Positions 1-11,106 of a DNA stretch of 64,000 bases are shown one piece after another. The position numbers were made by a program, and so were the translations under genes. Location of the stretch: positions 18,065,854 through 18,129,853 of the forward strand of contig CM066913.1 of assembly GCA_033964015.1 (NCBI GenBank), read 5' to 3'. The notes below the pieces were generated by a model. The model was not told where the DNA came from. It did not search any database and saw nothing but the letters and a program-made list of their open reading frames with translations. Source of the stretch: Scolanthus callimorphus (Eukaryota; Cnidaria; Anthozoa; Actiniaria; Edwardsiidae). Position 1 is the stretch's first letter, and each line of letters opens with the position of its first letter.

Positions 1-409
1 CTTCATTGTTATAATCACCTCTTGGTGACTATCGTAAAATATAACCAGTATGCAATGGATTTTTTTTTTAAAGCCGCACGAGTAAGAGTCAACTTGTATC
101 TGTATGGTTAGAACTAGATCACTTGTGCATACATACAAAGGTTTTATATGGAGGCTGTCACGATACGCGCATGTTCTTCCAGGAGCGATCACTCTGATTC
201 ATCAACAAACTAGTTGGACCATCCTATCAAATAACTATTTAAGGTAATGTTTAAAGAGAATGGTCCGATGGATCGAGAAATAGCGAGTTTTATAAACGAT
301 TATTTTCGAGGTTTTTATCCCTCGCTCCCCATCGTTACAGGACGATACTCTGATTTGAGATGCGCAAAACACTCCGAAGAGCCTTGACAGGCTCCCTTTA
401 AACCCCTAC

Positions 410-644
410 CTGAGTATTTTGATTTCTGCGTCAATAACGTAATGTTCAACATATTAACGCCCATGGTGTAGGAGCCAAATTCAATGAGGCATTTCTGTAT
501 GTCAAAGGGCCAGTAGCGTATTTGTACTGTACATGCACTTCTGAAGGTAGCAGGGGACCGCCACATACACTTGCCCGTGTTGGACACCATGATCCGAGTT
601 TGGAACTTTTATCGTGTCCCGCGACAGACAGGGAAGTGTCAGCA
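410..644 (-). CDS. nAChR-like Cys-loop exon with one frame change
   Basis: Starts after CGTCTTAG with SADTSLSVAGHDK, as expected after the WxPDI exon, then switches frame near 607-612 (a run of four T on the plus strand). It continues as FQTRIMVSNTGKCMW and C-TVQIRYWPFDIQK-C, and ends at TACTCAG|GTAGGG. Vertebrate genes split this stretch into two exons; here it is one. Confidence 0.8.
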
Positions 645-3600
645 CTAAGACGAAACAGAAACATATTTTCTTTCATTTATTTACACAATTTGCTCGAAGG
701 GACGGGAAATATACACAGCGGCGAGGCTCCAATTACAGCCGATTGCGTTTGACTGTTTGAGTAATGGTCCGTGTAAGAACTACCCAAGCCAACGGATGAG
801 CATGGTGGAATGCAATTATTTACTATTGAAAATATCGGCGATTTCATTGGCTTAGACACAAAAATTGGTCAAATTACCATGAAAGAAAGACTTTTCTCAG
901 GATTTATGGTAAGATATAAGCACATGTGGTACTCATATACAGGATATACGATTTTTAAAGACTTCGTATATGGGGAACCTAGCGTAAAATAGTGATTCTC
1001 TTCCCTTTGTTTTTCTTTAATCTGATTGGTCTGGCGTGCATGGCGAGTTATTATCGCAATATTTTCTCAAGCAATTCGAAATCAATAATTGTTTCACTTG
1101 TATTATGTTACTAGTCATGACAACTTTCTGTGGTAAACAAATGGAACACATCCTATGTGGGAACCCTGAATGCCGTAGAACAATGGAGTTTCGGTTCCTT
1201 CTTGCATGGATGATTACTTAACCTAAACAGTTCGCACGTTACGTTTGAACATTTGAAAGTTGCATTGTGAGACCGAAAGCGAGACGTTTCCAAGGGCAAA
1301 CGCCATGTTTACTTTTCACTCACCAATCAGAGAGGGCAGAACGTTTTGGTTCTCCATAGAAACGTCTCGTTCCATCCTAGAAACGCAACGTTCCAACGTT
1401 CAAACATAACGTGCGAACTGTTAGGGTTAAACAGTCAAACGCAATCGGCTGTATGAGGTTCCCTTAGTCAGTGTAGTGGGGTTAGTAATTTGTAAGACCT
1501 GCACTAAGGATGGGCAACTTACGACGTCCCCGTGGTTCTTTTAACGTCCCTAGTACGAGTGTTTAAATGAGATTGAAACCAGAGTTAAGTGCAGAACCAG
1601 TTAAGTGCAGAACCTACATACGGGGCCTACGGTTTAACGTCCTTAGCCGAGAAGACGCGAAGGTCTAAGCATTTGCAGATGTTAGAGCAAATGCAGCACT
1701 TTCTCCTCAGAAAAGACTGAGTCTCTGAGTGTTGAGATACGAACTCACGACCTCCCGCTCGTCACTGCGCTCTACCGACTGAGCTAACCGGGAGGCGGTC
1801 AACACGTCAGGGGACGTTTTGTCGTCTGAACTCAGACGGCTCCATGATTATCAACTATGTCCGGGCTATGTTCAGAAGGAGTCCATTACTCGGAGTTTTG
1901 ATCTTCCGCATTGACAGTCTGCCGTCACAGTAGAATTTGCACCATTTTTAGCTTTTTAATTCTATGAAATCCCAACCAAAAAAAACCCGCATCAGTGCCG
2001 AAAACCGAACATTTGCACAATGGATTATATAGTACAAATTCCTACTATGATGGCGGCAAACTAAGTAGCAAATAGCACGGGTTCGTGCGTGACGCGGGCT
2101 ACCTGTGTTGGATTTCCGAGCTCCTGGGGCCAAAATAAAGATGGCGGCTACACGAACAGCGATTCTCTCTAAAGGCCGGTTTACACTTGCGATTTCTGTT
2201 GCATTTGTCGAGCCGATTTTTCTCGCGCGGAGTTGCAATCCCAACTCCCCAGTGTAAACGAGATGCAAATCCGGTGCGGTTTCTGTGCTCTCTTTTCTTC
2301 AAATTGCATCAAGTTGCAAAGAGTTTCGAATATCTCCGCGACATCACGTAACAAAAATCGCGGCAGATCGCGCCGAGCTGCACCTAGTTTACATTAGTGA
2401 TTTTGAGTTGACGCGTACGCGCGAGAAAAATCGCCGCGACTAGCGCGACAAAAATTGCAGCAAAAATTGAAAGTGTAACAGGCCTTAAACCTGCAAATTT
2501 TGGCGATCTTTTTGACAATTTAGGACAAGAAACTAGAAGTAATCAAAGATTAGTAAAGTGCATTCGACGAGAGATTGTTATCAATTGTGCGTTAGGTCGC
2601 CAAAGTCGCCAAAACGGAAATGAAATACATATTTTTGACCGAAGAGATGGTCAGTCGGTCAGGCTTTTCAGTTCGTAGAAATTATAACACGGCTACACAA
2701 TCTACTGATGTTCTGATAGTAAATAGTGCCAAACATATTTGACAGCTAAATGTCGAATGATAGCTAAAGATACGCTTACCTTGGACAAAAACATGCCCAA
2801 TATCCGAAAATCTCCGTCTAAATCCCAAGTGAAGCCAAGCACTTCGGATACAATATGAGCCTGCAATATTTTTAGCATAGTACGCGCGACGAGAATTTAC
2901 CCTATCCGGTCTACCTGTGGTTAAGCACCAGCAAATCTCAGCATGATGTCGAGGCTGAACCGATCGGATCGATCCGGTTTACCTGTGGTTAAACATCAAG
3001 TCGAGGCTGGGCCGACCGCAAATCGCTCAAAAGCACCCAGCATCCAGCGAAAACGACACGATTAGTAGGCATTCTCCTTCGTCGAATGCAATAAGCTAGG
3101 AAAGCTTCTAGACTTCCAAATATGGTAAGTAGAAACTTCCATATAAGGAAATTTTAGAAAACGGCACATTTCAACGGGAACTATCTTGATATTTCGAAGA
3201 AAGTCCTGGAATAATGAAAGGAATTTCATCATTCACAAAATCAAGAATATATATTCATTTTAAAAAGCTTGCAACGTTATCGAAAATCGACTGACAAGGC
3301 TAAAAATTATCCTGGAAAACTCCTGGACTGAAAAAACATGATTCCGAAACAGCTCCGAACAGCTTAAAACTCCTGTTTTTTTATTTTTTATTTCTGAGTG
3401 TACGGACCCTGAAGTAATGGACTCGGCGGTAATGGACTCATCCCGGGGGGGGGGGGGGGGGGGGGGGGGGGCTCATATTTTTTGACCGGGATGATCGTCA
3501 GAAATTTTCAGTTTCACCCCTAAAAGATACCAAACATGGCGGGCCATGGCGTGCCTCAAAAAAATTATTTCCCTAAAAGATACCCTAAAACATGAGTTCT

Positions 3601-6600
3601 TATGTACAAAGTAGGCGCGAAGGACACAGGTAAAGGTGAAAGATACCATCATCAAGAAATTTCCGTGTTTGTTTCTAATTTATCGTCTTCTCGAATCGAA
3701 TAATCTCTCTTCTTACACGGTTTTTAGAAGCACTATATCATAAAAAAAAAACAATTTGGACACTGTTTCGGCCCTAAAAGATACCAATCTCCTAAAATTT
3801 ATTGAAGATCACGATCACCCTAAAAGAGACAAACCATCGTGATTTTAACCCTAAAAGATACGACGATCATCCCCGGTCAAAAAATATGGGAGTCCCCCCC
3901 CCCCCCAAGTTGCAAGTCTGTGGAGTCGGCTTTCGACAAATACCACCATTAATAACATACTTGTTTTGAGTGCAATATCAGGAGTCCATATTTCATTTGG
4001 ATCAACGAATATCTGGTTCACACCACTTGCTTTTGCTACATTCCACTTTAGGTTTGGATCATTCCACGTCTGCAAAACGAATTTAAACAAAAAATACGGA
4101 TAAGAATACAGTAAAATCTCAGATAGTCCCCGTACATTTAAAATTTCAAGACGGTAAGGGAAGCGGTCAAAACATCTGTACTCGACCGGGACCGATTTAT
4201 CGCGGGAGGTGGTAGGTCCCGGGCTGTACCTACCACCTGTTTTTTCAATGCCCATTTTCTCCATGCTCAAGTAAGGGGTGTTGGATTTTATTGCATGGAT
4301 GCGTTGCTCTCGCTATGAAGAAGACGGTGCTGGGCTAATCTTTTGTATTCATTTATTATTTTACGAGATATTCGCAGTTAAAAATGGCTATTTTTTCCTA
4401 AAAGAAGGTTGGCTGCGGTATACACCACCCCATCGGGTCCCATTCTAGTACAGATGTTTTGACCACTTCCCTAAAAAATGCGAGATTTTCCAACACATCA
4501 AGAATAAGGCTTGATGAGCCTGTGTCAGCTGCCATTTTGACAGCATAAGCTACATACCAAGTCGATGAAAGCATCCATTTCCATCGGCTGATTTAGAGAA
4601 TATAGAGCCAGATTTCTCGATCGAATTTGGTAAATCAAATCTGAAATTTTGTTTTTAGATCTTTATTTGGATATTTCTACTCGATGAATTCGACTGACAC
4701 GGGCTCTTTAAAAATTCGAGATCGAGACGATCAAAGATTGCTCCTAACACATTTTCTGCTCCCAACACATTTTCTGCAGAAAACAGCAGAAAAACTAGAT
4801 AGCTCTCCGAAATTTCGAGAATCCATAAGAAATTCGCGAGATTCGGTATTTTCAGCACCTAGCAAGTGCAGAGCTTCGTTTCCAGGTTTCTTTAGAGCTA
4901 CTGACCTGGATTATCATCACGTTGGTAGTCAATCCTGTTCTTTGCTGTTCTACAATGTAAATTGTAGGGAAATTGTTTAAAATTATTAGAAAATAACACC
5001 TATGTTGTATTGTGAATGTGCGCATTCTGATTGGTAAAGAGCGTGTTTGTAAGAGACCTGAGAAACACGATTGTCACGCAACGCTGTCGCGCGTGTGTAT
5101 GTTATTTTCTAAAAGCAATAAAAATACTTTCTGCGTGCTCTCTGGTTTCTTACAAAGGAATGTTGGTCGAATGATAAAACTTGAAAGACACTCGCCTTCG
5201 GCTCGTCTTTCAAGTTTTGATCAGTTCTCCCAACATCCCCCTCGTGTTTGTAAGAAAGCAGAGAGCACGCGGAAAGTACTTTTATTGCTTAATTAGAAAA
5301 TAACACCTATGTTGTATTGTGAATGTGCGCATTCTGATTGGTTAAAAAGCGTGTTTGTAAGAGACCTGAGAAACACGATTGTCACGCAACGCTGTCGCGC
5401 GTGTGTATGTTATTTTCTAAAAGCAATAAAAATACTTTCTGCGTGCTCTCTGGTTTCTTACAAACACTCGGGGAATGTTGGTCGAACTGATAAAACTTGA
5501 AAGACACTCGCCTTCGGCTCGTGTCTTTCAAGTTTTGATCAGTTCTTGGTTCTCCCAACATCCCGCTCGTGTTTGTAAGAAAGCAGAGAGCACACGTAAA
5601 GTACTTTTATTGCTTAAAAACAAAATAATACGATTCATTCTCTAGTGGCAAAATGGGTTTCTGGTATTTGCGATGGCACAACGTTTTTTTATATCGTTTG
5701 GAAAAATCCTTCAGTGATGCCATAGATCCATCCTTCTGATGGGGATTCCTGACAACTGATCGGAGGGCTTGTATCCATCCAGACAGGCTTTACCCCGACC
5801 TTGTCCAGGTTTTTCAGGTTCTATTTATTTTATTTTCTACATATAACAAAATAAATAGCCAGTGCCCGCAAATAGCTTAGCTAACGAGGCGGGCAGAGGG
5901 TTAAATAAAGTTACAATGATATAGGACAATGAATTACAAAAATGTCCGATACAGCATTTTCACAACACTGGACGGAAGGAAATGAGGGAAAGATGCACAA
6001 GAACTGCCCACATAACCGTCACAGTGGATAAACATTTTATGCGATGTTTTTTTGCAATGGCGTTTAGTTCTAAGGCTTGGCGTGAATACACAAAAGACAT
6101 GTAGTAACTAATGAACCATTCCTGCTAAGAGGACGCACACTCTAGTTTAAAAATGCTCTCGTCCGTTTTGCGGCTGTGCAAGTTCCTCATTTAGAACGAC
6201 ATACTTTTTCCCAAGCACAATCCCAAGACTCGATCGCGGACCATAACTTTCCTCCTCTAACACCACCTGATAAGGACATGTATAGAGTGAACTTCACTCA
6301 GTCGAACGAAAACGTACCATTTTCACCACTTTGGTTAGCGTGACGCCCAGTTTGAGCTGAACAATTTCCCGGGGTTCGCTGACTGGGCGAACTCTCTTGT
6401 CGTAGCTTTGAAACAGCGCGTCAAAGAGCGCTTCCTCTGGCCGTTTGGATTAGTGGTATTAGTGGAGTTTGATGCTGACTGTGCATCTGGAATATCACAA
6501 GTTGAACAGATTTCACATCAGTTGTATTCTATAGTTGATATGGGATAGTTTTCCTCGGAAATTTGATGTTAAAACTTTAAAAAAATACGGCCCTTATAGA

Positions 6601-8572
6601 GCTAGAAACATTCTCGAACCCAGAGCTCCCGGCTGTCACCTCGCGTGGGAGGCTCTGGTGACAGCCGTTGACCCAACGTTGGAAATCAGCCAATCAGTGA
6701 GGGCCCATTCTCGTTCCCAGAGCTCCCCAGCTCGTCTGCTCGCAGGGGAGGCTCTGGGGACATCCACTTGAGAGCCGTCGCTGATTGGTTGATTTTGAGT
6801 GTTGGGGCATGCGCTGAAAGGTCTTTCTCTCAGCGGCTCTGTATTAAATCTCGCGCATGCGTCAGTGGCTGTCACCAGAGCCTCCCCCGCGAGGTTACGA
6901 GCCGGGAGCTCTGGGTTCGAGAATGGCGAGGGCCCTCAAGTGGATGTCCCCAGAGCCTCCCTGCGAGCAGAAGAGCCGGGGAGTTCTGGGCACGAGAATG
7001 AGCTAAACCGCTAACCCGCATGCTCGATGCATCAGGCAGTTAATCAATCTCGTTTCCATGGGCCAGCGCCTGGCTCAAAGATGCACAGGCTCTGGGTACG
7101 AGATTGACAGTTAATTGGTTACTTTTACTGGCTGCGTGAGTAAAAGTCAAATCTCTGACAAAGACCTGAAAGATGGGTACTTATCGCCTGACAAACGTAC
7201 AGCCCTGTGGCCTTTTTTCGATAATCAATGCGATTAAAAATTAATCAAATTTCCAATCCAGAAAACTAAATGAGTTACAAACTACAGGTCGAGTCTGACT
7301 ACTGCAGATAAGAAGAGGAAGGGAAAAAGGCATTTCTGTTCGAACGTTCCAGTTAATTACAGTTTATGTTGCATGTTCTTACTAATTCGAGTGCGCTTCA
7401 TTCAAAGGAGACTCAGATTTAAGGTCTCAGTCTCAACTTTGTTGCTAGATAAGTATTTCACGATGTCTAGGCGCAAATCTACTATATAATAATCGAATGA
7501 AAACAATAAACAAAGGATAACCGACTTTTCAATGTGAGAGACGTGGGTATAGACCACCACACAGCTTAAATGAACCGCATTAAGGTGGCAGGAGGCCAAT
7601 CAAAAAATGGGCATTTTCGATAGGGATTCTAAGGACATAAACCAAGTGCTTTTTTCCTGAAAATGTAAGAAAACCAAACCAAGCCGCCTTGACGGGACTC
7701 CAGTTACAAAACTGAAGCTACGGTTTGCTTTCCCTGTGCTCGTGGCACTAGTTATGTTTTTGGCAGTTTGTTGTCAATGATTATAAATGACATAACCAAA
7801 CAATAAGAAATACCTCCCCTGTTATAGCTAAATAAGAGCGACTTAATATAGCTGCCACTAGCAGCCATCAAAATCAGCACAGACTTGAATTTTCACATCA
7901 ATTTGAGTTCCGGGGAATTGTCGGTAGCTAAAAAAACTTTGAAATAGCGATGGTGAATAGAAAAAAAAAAACGTTCAGTAGCTGCAAACTTATCTGGTTA
8001 TCGGTTATCACAAGATAAGATGCCTTATTGACGGATTTTGCATTCCTGTACTCATAATCTCGAATCACTATATTCCCATTGCTAATAACTCGCGGCATGA
8101 CATACATAGGCAATCTATGAATTCACCTAATGCGCAAAATAATAATTTAAAAAACAGTTTATTAGTGACTGGTTGTTTTTCAGCTGTTCTTTTCTAAAAA
8201 TGCCAAAGCGACGTTTAGACATATTGCATGGAGCCATCTAGAAATAAATTATAAGATTTAATTAGCCTCATAAATTCCTTGACCATTAGTTTTCATAACC
8301 TAAAACAGCTGTACGAATACCTTTGTTGGGTTCTTGTAGTAATGGTTTATTGTTAACGCAGCTATTTAGCAAGTGATTGCAGTGGCCCGCATGATAAATC
8401 TTATTTGTGGCGCTGTACATATTTACAAGTATTGTACATTTACAATGCCTTCAAGTTTTCTAGCAACTGAACTCCGATCTCCTCAGACAGCGGATTTCTC
8501 GTGACTCTTACCTTTAAATGAACCAAATAAGAACAGTACTGTTAATAGAAGTGATGGAACTTTGTTAGCCAT
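410..8572 (-). CDS. Nicotinic acetylcholine receptor-like subunit, 5' part (multi-exon, partial)
   Basis: Cys-loop ligand-gated ion channel subunit of the cell membrane, extracellular ligand-binding domain only. Exons seen on the minus strand: 8572-8512 (ATG, signal peptide MANKVPSLLLTVLFLFGSFK, donor GTAAGA); 6436-6318 (contains YDKRVRPV, the family's 'Y.k.vRPv' motif; phase fits exon 1); 4069-3961 (TWNDPNLKWN and IWTPDIAL); 644-410 (Cys-loop, C-x13-C with YWPFDIQKC, donor GTAGGG). In known subunits a 45-nt exon sits between the second and third of these; I did not find it. The transmembrane part lies beyond the left edge. The family's usual 110-nt exon is 109 nt here because the donor lacks one G, and the Cys-loop exon changes frame once near 607-612, so the gene as written is broken twice. 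Loop A reads LKTSAD and loop B GSYTM instead of the usual LYNSAD and GSW, so classical acetylcholine binding is doubtful. Confidence 0.85.
734..1453. mobile_element. Element with inverted ends in the nAChR-like intron
   Basis: A 23-bp perfect inverted repeat (begins TACAGCCGATTGCGTTTGAC) lies at 734-756 and 1431-1453. It encloses about 450 bp with no recognisable coding sequence and, near its right end, a second nested element (1222-1426). Confidence 0.5.
1222..1426. mobile_element. TTAA-flanked MITE, piggyBac-like
   Basis: TTAA lies at 1218-1221 and 1427-1430. Inside are inverted ends of about 45 bp starting CCTAAACAGTTCGCACGTTA, with a few mismatches. The TTAA duplication points to piggyBac-type mobilisation. 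No coding capacity. Confidence 0.6.
1505..1796 (-). mobile_element. tRNA-derived SINE
   Basis: The minus strand begins GCCTCCCGG followed by the A box TTAGCTCAGTCGGTAGAGC and, about 30 bp on, a B box GAGTTCGTATCTC (1733-1745). Both are internal RNA polymerase III promoter parts. The tail after the tRNA-like head runs on to about 1505 and does not fold as a tRNA, so this is a retroposon and not a tRNA gene. Confidence 0.65.
2172..2486. mobile_element. MITE with AAGGCC inverted ends
   Basis: Left end AAGGCCGGTTTACACTT and right end AAGTGTAACAGGCCTT are imperfect inverted repeats. The body is rich in short 'ttgcgattt' and 'aaaattgcagc' stretches. No coding sequence. Confidence 0.5.
3444..3906. 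mobile_element. Poly-G/poly-C-tipped element, family 1, full copy
   Basis: Begins with a G run of about 27 and ends with a C run of about 14. Just inside are inverted repeats 'atattttttgaccggg(g)atgatcgtc'. The body repeats 'ccctaaaagatac' and 'ccctaaaa'. Two more copies lie at 14441 and 23441. It sits in the nAChR-like intron. Confidence 0.6.
3961..4069 (-). CDS. nAChR-like exon with WNDP and WxPDI motifs
   Basis: Acceptor TTTTGCAG|ACG. The exon encodes TWNDPNLKWN ... DPNEIWTPDIALKT, the most conserved exon of the family. It is 109 nt against the usual 110; the last base before GTATGT appears to be missing. Confidence 0.85.
4986..5620 (+). repeat. Two tandem copies of a foldback repeat
   Basis: Copies at 4986-5292 and 5293-5620 are nearly identical and both start TTAGAAAATAACACCTATG. 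Each holds a short stem (AGAAAATAACA pairing with TGTTATTTTCT) and then a long hairpin. The hairpin arms start AGCAATAAAA and GCACGC, and the loop lies around CGCCTTCGGCTCG. A third copy, inverted, is at 45741-46057. Confidence 0.65.
6318..6436 (-). CDS. nAChR-like exon 2 (RPV motif, first beta strands)
   Basis: Reads EALFDALFQSYDKRVRPV and then an EIVQLKLGVTLTKVV strand, matching the start of the nAChR ligand-binding domain. Acceptor GGCCAG|AG, donor ATG|GTACGT, 119 nt, phase 1 in and phase 0 out, as in vertebrate subunits. Confidence 0.8.
6610..6999. repeat. Two interleaved inverted repeats (A-B-A'-B')
   Basis: Arm A 6610-6666 is inverted as A' 6867-6924; arm B 6707-6771 is inverted as B' 6936-6999. 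All four are variants of an end sequence 'attctcg(a/t)(a/c)cccagagct'. A weaker relative lies at about 7043-7110. Probably two foldback elements, one inserted in the other or recombined. Confidence 0.55.
8512..8572 (-). CDS. nAChR-like exon 1: start codon and signal peptide
   Basis: Twenty codons from ATG (8572-8570) give a short basic N-terminus followed by a leucine/phenylalanine-rich core, a typical signal peptide. The exon ends AAAG|GTAAGA with one base over, and that base completes a Glu codon with exon 2 at 6436. Confidence 0.75.
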
Positions 8573-8739
8573 AGTTCGAGTTGGGCTTATTTATGCTAGT
8601 ATGATGCTAGTGGAATGACAATCTGTCGACCTTGTGTTATGGTTCAAGTGCCTCTTTTGTTTCAAAGGAATGAGTGAAATTATTCACGTTACTGTTGCTA
8701 TAGCAGCCGTGACTTAAAGTTGCGCTGCGCGCATATATT

Positions 8740-8766
8740 TTATAGAGAGAGAGAGGGGGGGGGGGA
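8740..8766. repeat. GA/G simple repeat
   Basis: A run of 'ga' repeats followed by about a dozen G. Low-complexity DNA upstream of the nAChR-like exon 1. Confidence 0.7.
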
Positions 8767-8880
8767 TTAGGTAGTGAAGCATTTAGAGCTACCTACTTAG
8801 GCAGGGACGCTATACTTTATTAGCAAAACGTACCTTACCTCGCCTCTTCGCGCTCTGTTGCGCATATTAAGGAAACTGTT

Positions 8881-8912
8881 ATTATTTAATAATAATAATA
8901 ATAATACTATAA
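8881..8912. repeat. (AAT)n microsatellite
   Basis: Repeated 'aataataat' directly left of the foldback element at 8920. Confidence 0.7.
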
Positions 8913-8919
8913 TATACAC

Positions 8920-9107
8920 TAATGACTGCTTCCGAGGGAAACAGCGAGTTTGTTTTCCCGAGAATCTCGATGTTTTCGAGACGAAGTGATGGAACAGCGA
9001 GTTTTGTTTTCCCGAGAATCTCGATGTTTCCCGAGACGAAGTCGAGGGAAACATCGAGAGATTCGAGGGAAAACAAAACTCGCTGTTTCCCGAGGGTGCA
9101 GTCATTA
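8920..9107. mobile_element. Foldback MITE with TAATGACTGC ends
   Basis: Left end TAATGACTGCTTCCGAGGG is inverted at the right end (CCCGAGGGTGCAGTCATTA). Inside, 'cgagggaaacagcgag' and 'ttttcccgagaatctcgatg' recur in both orientations, so almost the whole element folds into one hairpin. Confidence 0.6.
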
Positions 9108-9592
9108 AGTGTTTTATTATATAGCAAAAACAAAATACGGTAAAAATAATAAAAAATCATCCGCCGAAATTTCTCGCTCTAGCGATGTCGCCCGCGCGGG
9201 CAACAATTTTTAATTGTAGCCCGCGCGGGCTACATTGGATTTGTAGCCCGCCACGTGACCATGATAGAACCAATCAGAGCGCGCGCTTTGATCGAATAAA
9301 CACGAGCTATATAATAATAATAATTATTTACCGGGCGGAGAGCAGCGTTTTTGTCCAAAAGAGCTATTGTAGCTCCAAAATAATGTGGCCCTCCCTTTAC
9401 AGTCCTGGAAAAAAAAAAACGTGACCCTCCACTCACTCTTTTTTAAAGTATGAACTCATCACGTCCCTTAGTAATTTTACCTCCTTTGATCTTGCCTTCG
9501 ATGTAGTTTTGAACCGCTACTCACTGGCTTTTCTAAGGACGGTTTGTCTCCTTTCTCTTAGGCGAGGTATACATTTGCAAAACGGTTGAATT

Positions 9593-9912
9593 TTACCAGT
9601 GCGCGTTTCGGGACAGAGGCCACAGAGACAACAGACCTGACGTGATCTTGAACGTGTGATCTTCGTCTCGGGCTTTCAAGTTATGTACCGTCCTTCTAGA
9701 TCTGGTCACACACAGTAGGCTACTGACATCATCTTCGCGCGCATCATTCTCAATGTTTTCGACATCGAATCTTCTCTTTCTGGCTTCCTTCGTCTGTACC
9801 ACTATCTGCATGCATCGCTGTCACTTCCCTCACTGTCTTCATCACTTACGAATCCTTCCAACACTAGCGCATCTTCGCCCGCTTCTTCCTCGTTTCCTTT
9901 GTCTACTTTTAT
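9593..9912 (-). pseudogene. Possible decayed acidic ORF (unidentified)
   Basis: Two minus-strand stretches in different frames look protein-like: NEEEAGEDALVLEGF and SDEDSEGSDSD (about 9905-9810), then QTKEARKRRFDVENIENDAR (about 9800-9740). An acidic N-terminus followed by a basic stretch resembles the front end of many transposases, but I see no catalytic domain. It could also be an exon of an unknown gene. Confidence 0.2.
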
Positions 9913-10055
9913 TCCGTTTAGCACAGGCATTGCCCAGCAAGTTTGCTCTGCTCCAAAACATTTATTTATTTTACTCAGTTTGGCACAGGTATTGCCTAGC
10001 GAGTTTGCTCTGCTTCAAAATAGTTATCTATTTTACTCAGTTTGGCACGGGCAAA

Positions 10056-10087
10056 ATTACTATTATTATTATTATTATTATTATTCC
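10056..10087. repeat. (ATT)n microsatellite
   Basis: Repeated 'tattattatt'. Upstream of it, three near-copies of 'tttggcac(a)ggtattgcc(t)agc(g)agtttgctctgct' lie at about 9915-10055. Confidence 0.7.
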
Positions 10088-11106
10088 GTGAATTTGTACG
10101 AGCTTCCTTACAGAGAGAGAAAGAGACGTGTTACAATCCTTACAGATCGCTCCCAGTCTATCCAGTATACGATGGCGTACCACAAGGGACCAATTCGGGT
10201 CCTATTCGGGTCCTATATACTACTCGATGGCCTCTGGACGTCAAATTATGATTCTAAATTGCCCTCATCTCAGACTTGCTGCGTGCCTGCGTGGTTTGTC
10301 GGCTAGTAACGTTACGGATGATTTGCCGCTAAACACAGTGAACAGGTGACTTGCTATTTGCGTGAACGAAGAGCTGACCAAGACACCAAGGGACGAGGCT
10401 AATTCTGTAGCAAGGGATAGCCTGGGGACGAGACTAAGAACCCGACAAAACAATCCCACCCATCCCTGTTTCCCACTAATCACGCATACAATACAGTGTC
10501 AAGCGCGAAGCGTGATGATGAGCCCCTTAATAACATTATTTGGACCTTGCTCTCACTAGCAGGTAGTTGATGCTTCCTTCACTCTTCTGGGCTCCTTATG
10601 GACCTTATGATACTTTTACAGTTATTCTTAGTTATGATTCAGTTTTCACCGCCACGGAAGCTTTTCATGACTGCCATTGCTCTGATTGCTGCATGTGCAA
10701 GACTTTGTATCGTCACTCCTGTAATAACGAGTCACGCCTTTGAGGAATACTTTGACACATTCTGTAATTAGTATCACAACAATAACCTGACGTAAGATGA
10801 TATATAATCGCCAGATTGTGTTCGAATTCGCTGAAATGTCGTTCGAAATATATACAAATTCGATTCTCGACACACCTAAACATTAATATTCATACTGAAT
10901 GTAAACAGACGCCGAACAAGAGTAGAAGAGAATAGAATATTCACGTCTCATTGTATTTTCAATCAGTTAACTTTGTCATTCTGTAGTACATCCTTCATTG
11001 TATTGGTGGTGGCAAAACATTAGCATTCTTCACTGATTATTATGATAGATGACTTGTCTCTGCTAGTCTGGCTAGTTAGCATAATATTATTTTGTTTTGT
11101 TTATAG
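10088..11106. other. Intergenic or intronic DNA upstream of the FAM151-like exon
   Basis: No confident gene. An ORF at 10634-10771 starts with a hydrophobic leader (MTAIALIAACA) that could be a signal peptide for the gene to its right, but no donor site joins it in frame to the exon at 11107. The last bases before 11107 form a good pyrimidine-rich acceptor (ttttgttttgtttatag). Confidence 0.4.

Noticed and set aside
1733..1796. A tRNA gene on the minus strand
   Set aside because: A and B boxes are present but the anticodon arm and 3' acceptor do not form; a SINE-type tail follows.
10634..10771. Signal-peptide exon for the FAM151-like gene
   Set aside because: Hydrophobic leader looks right, but no in-phase donor gives the single base needed by the exon at 11107.
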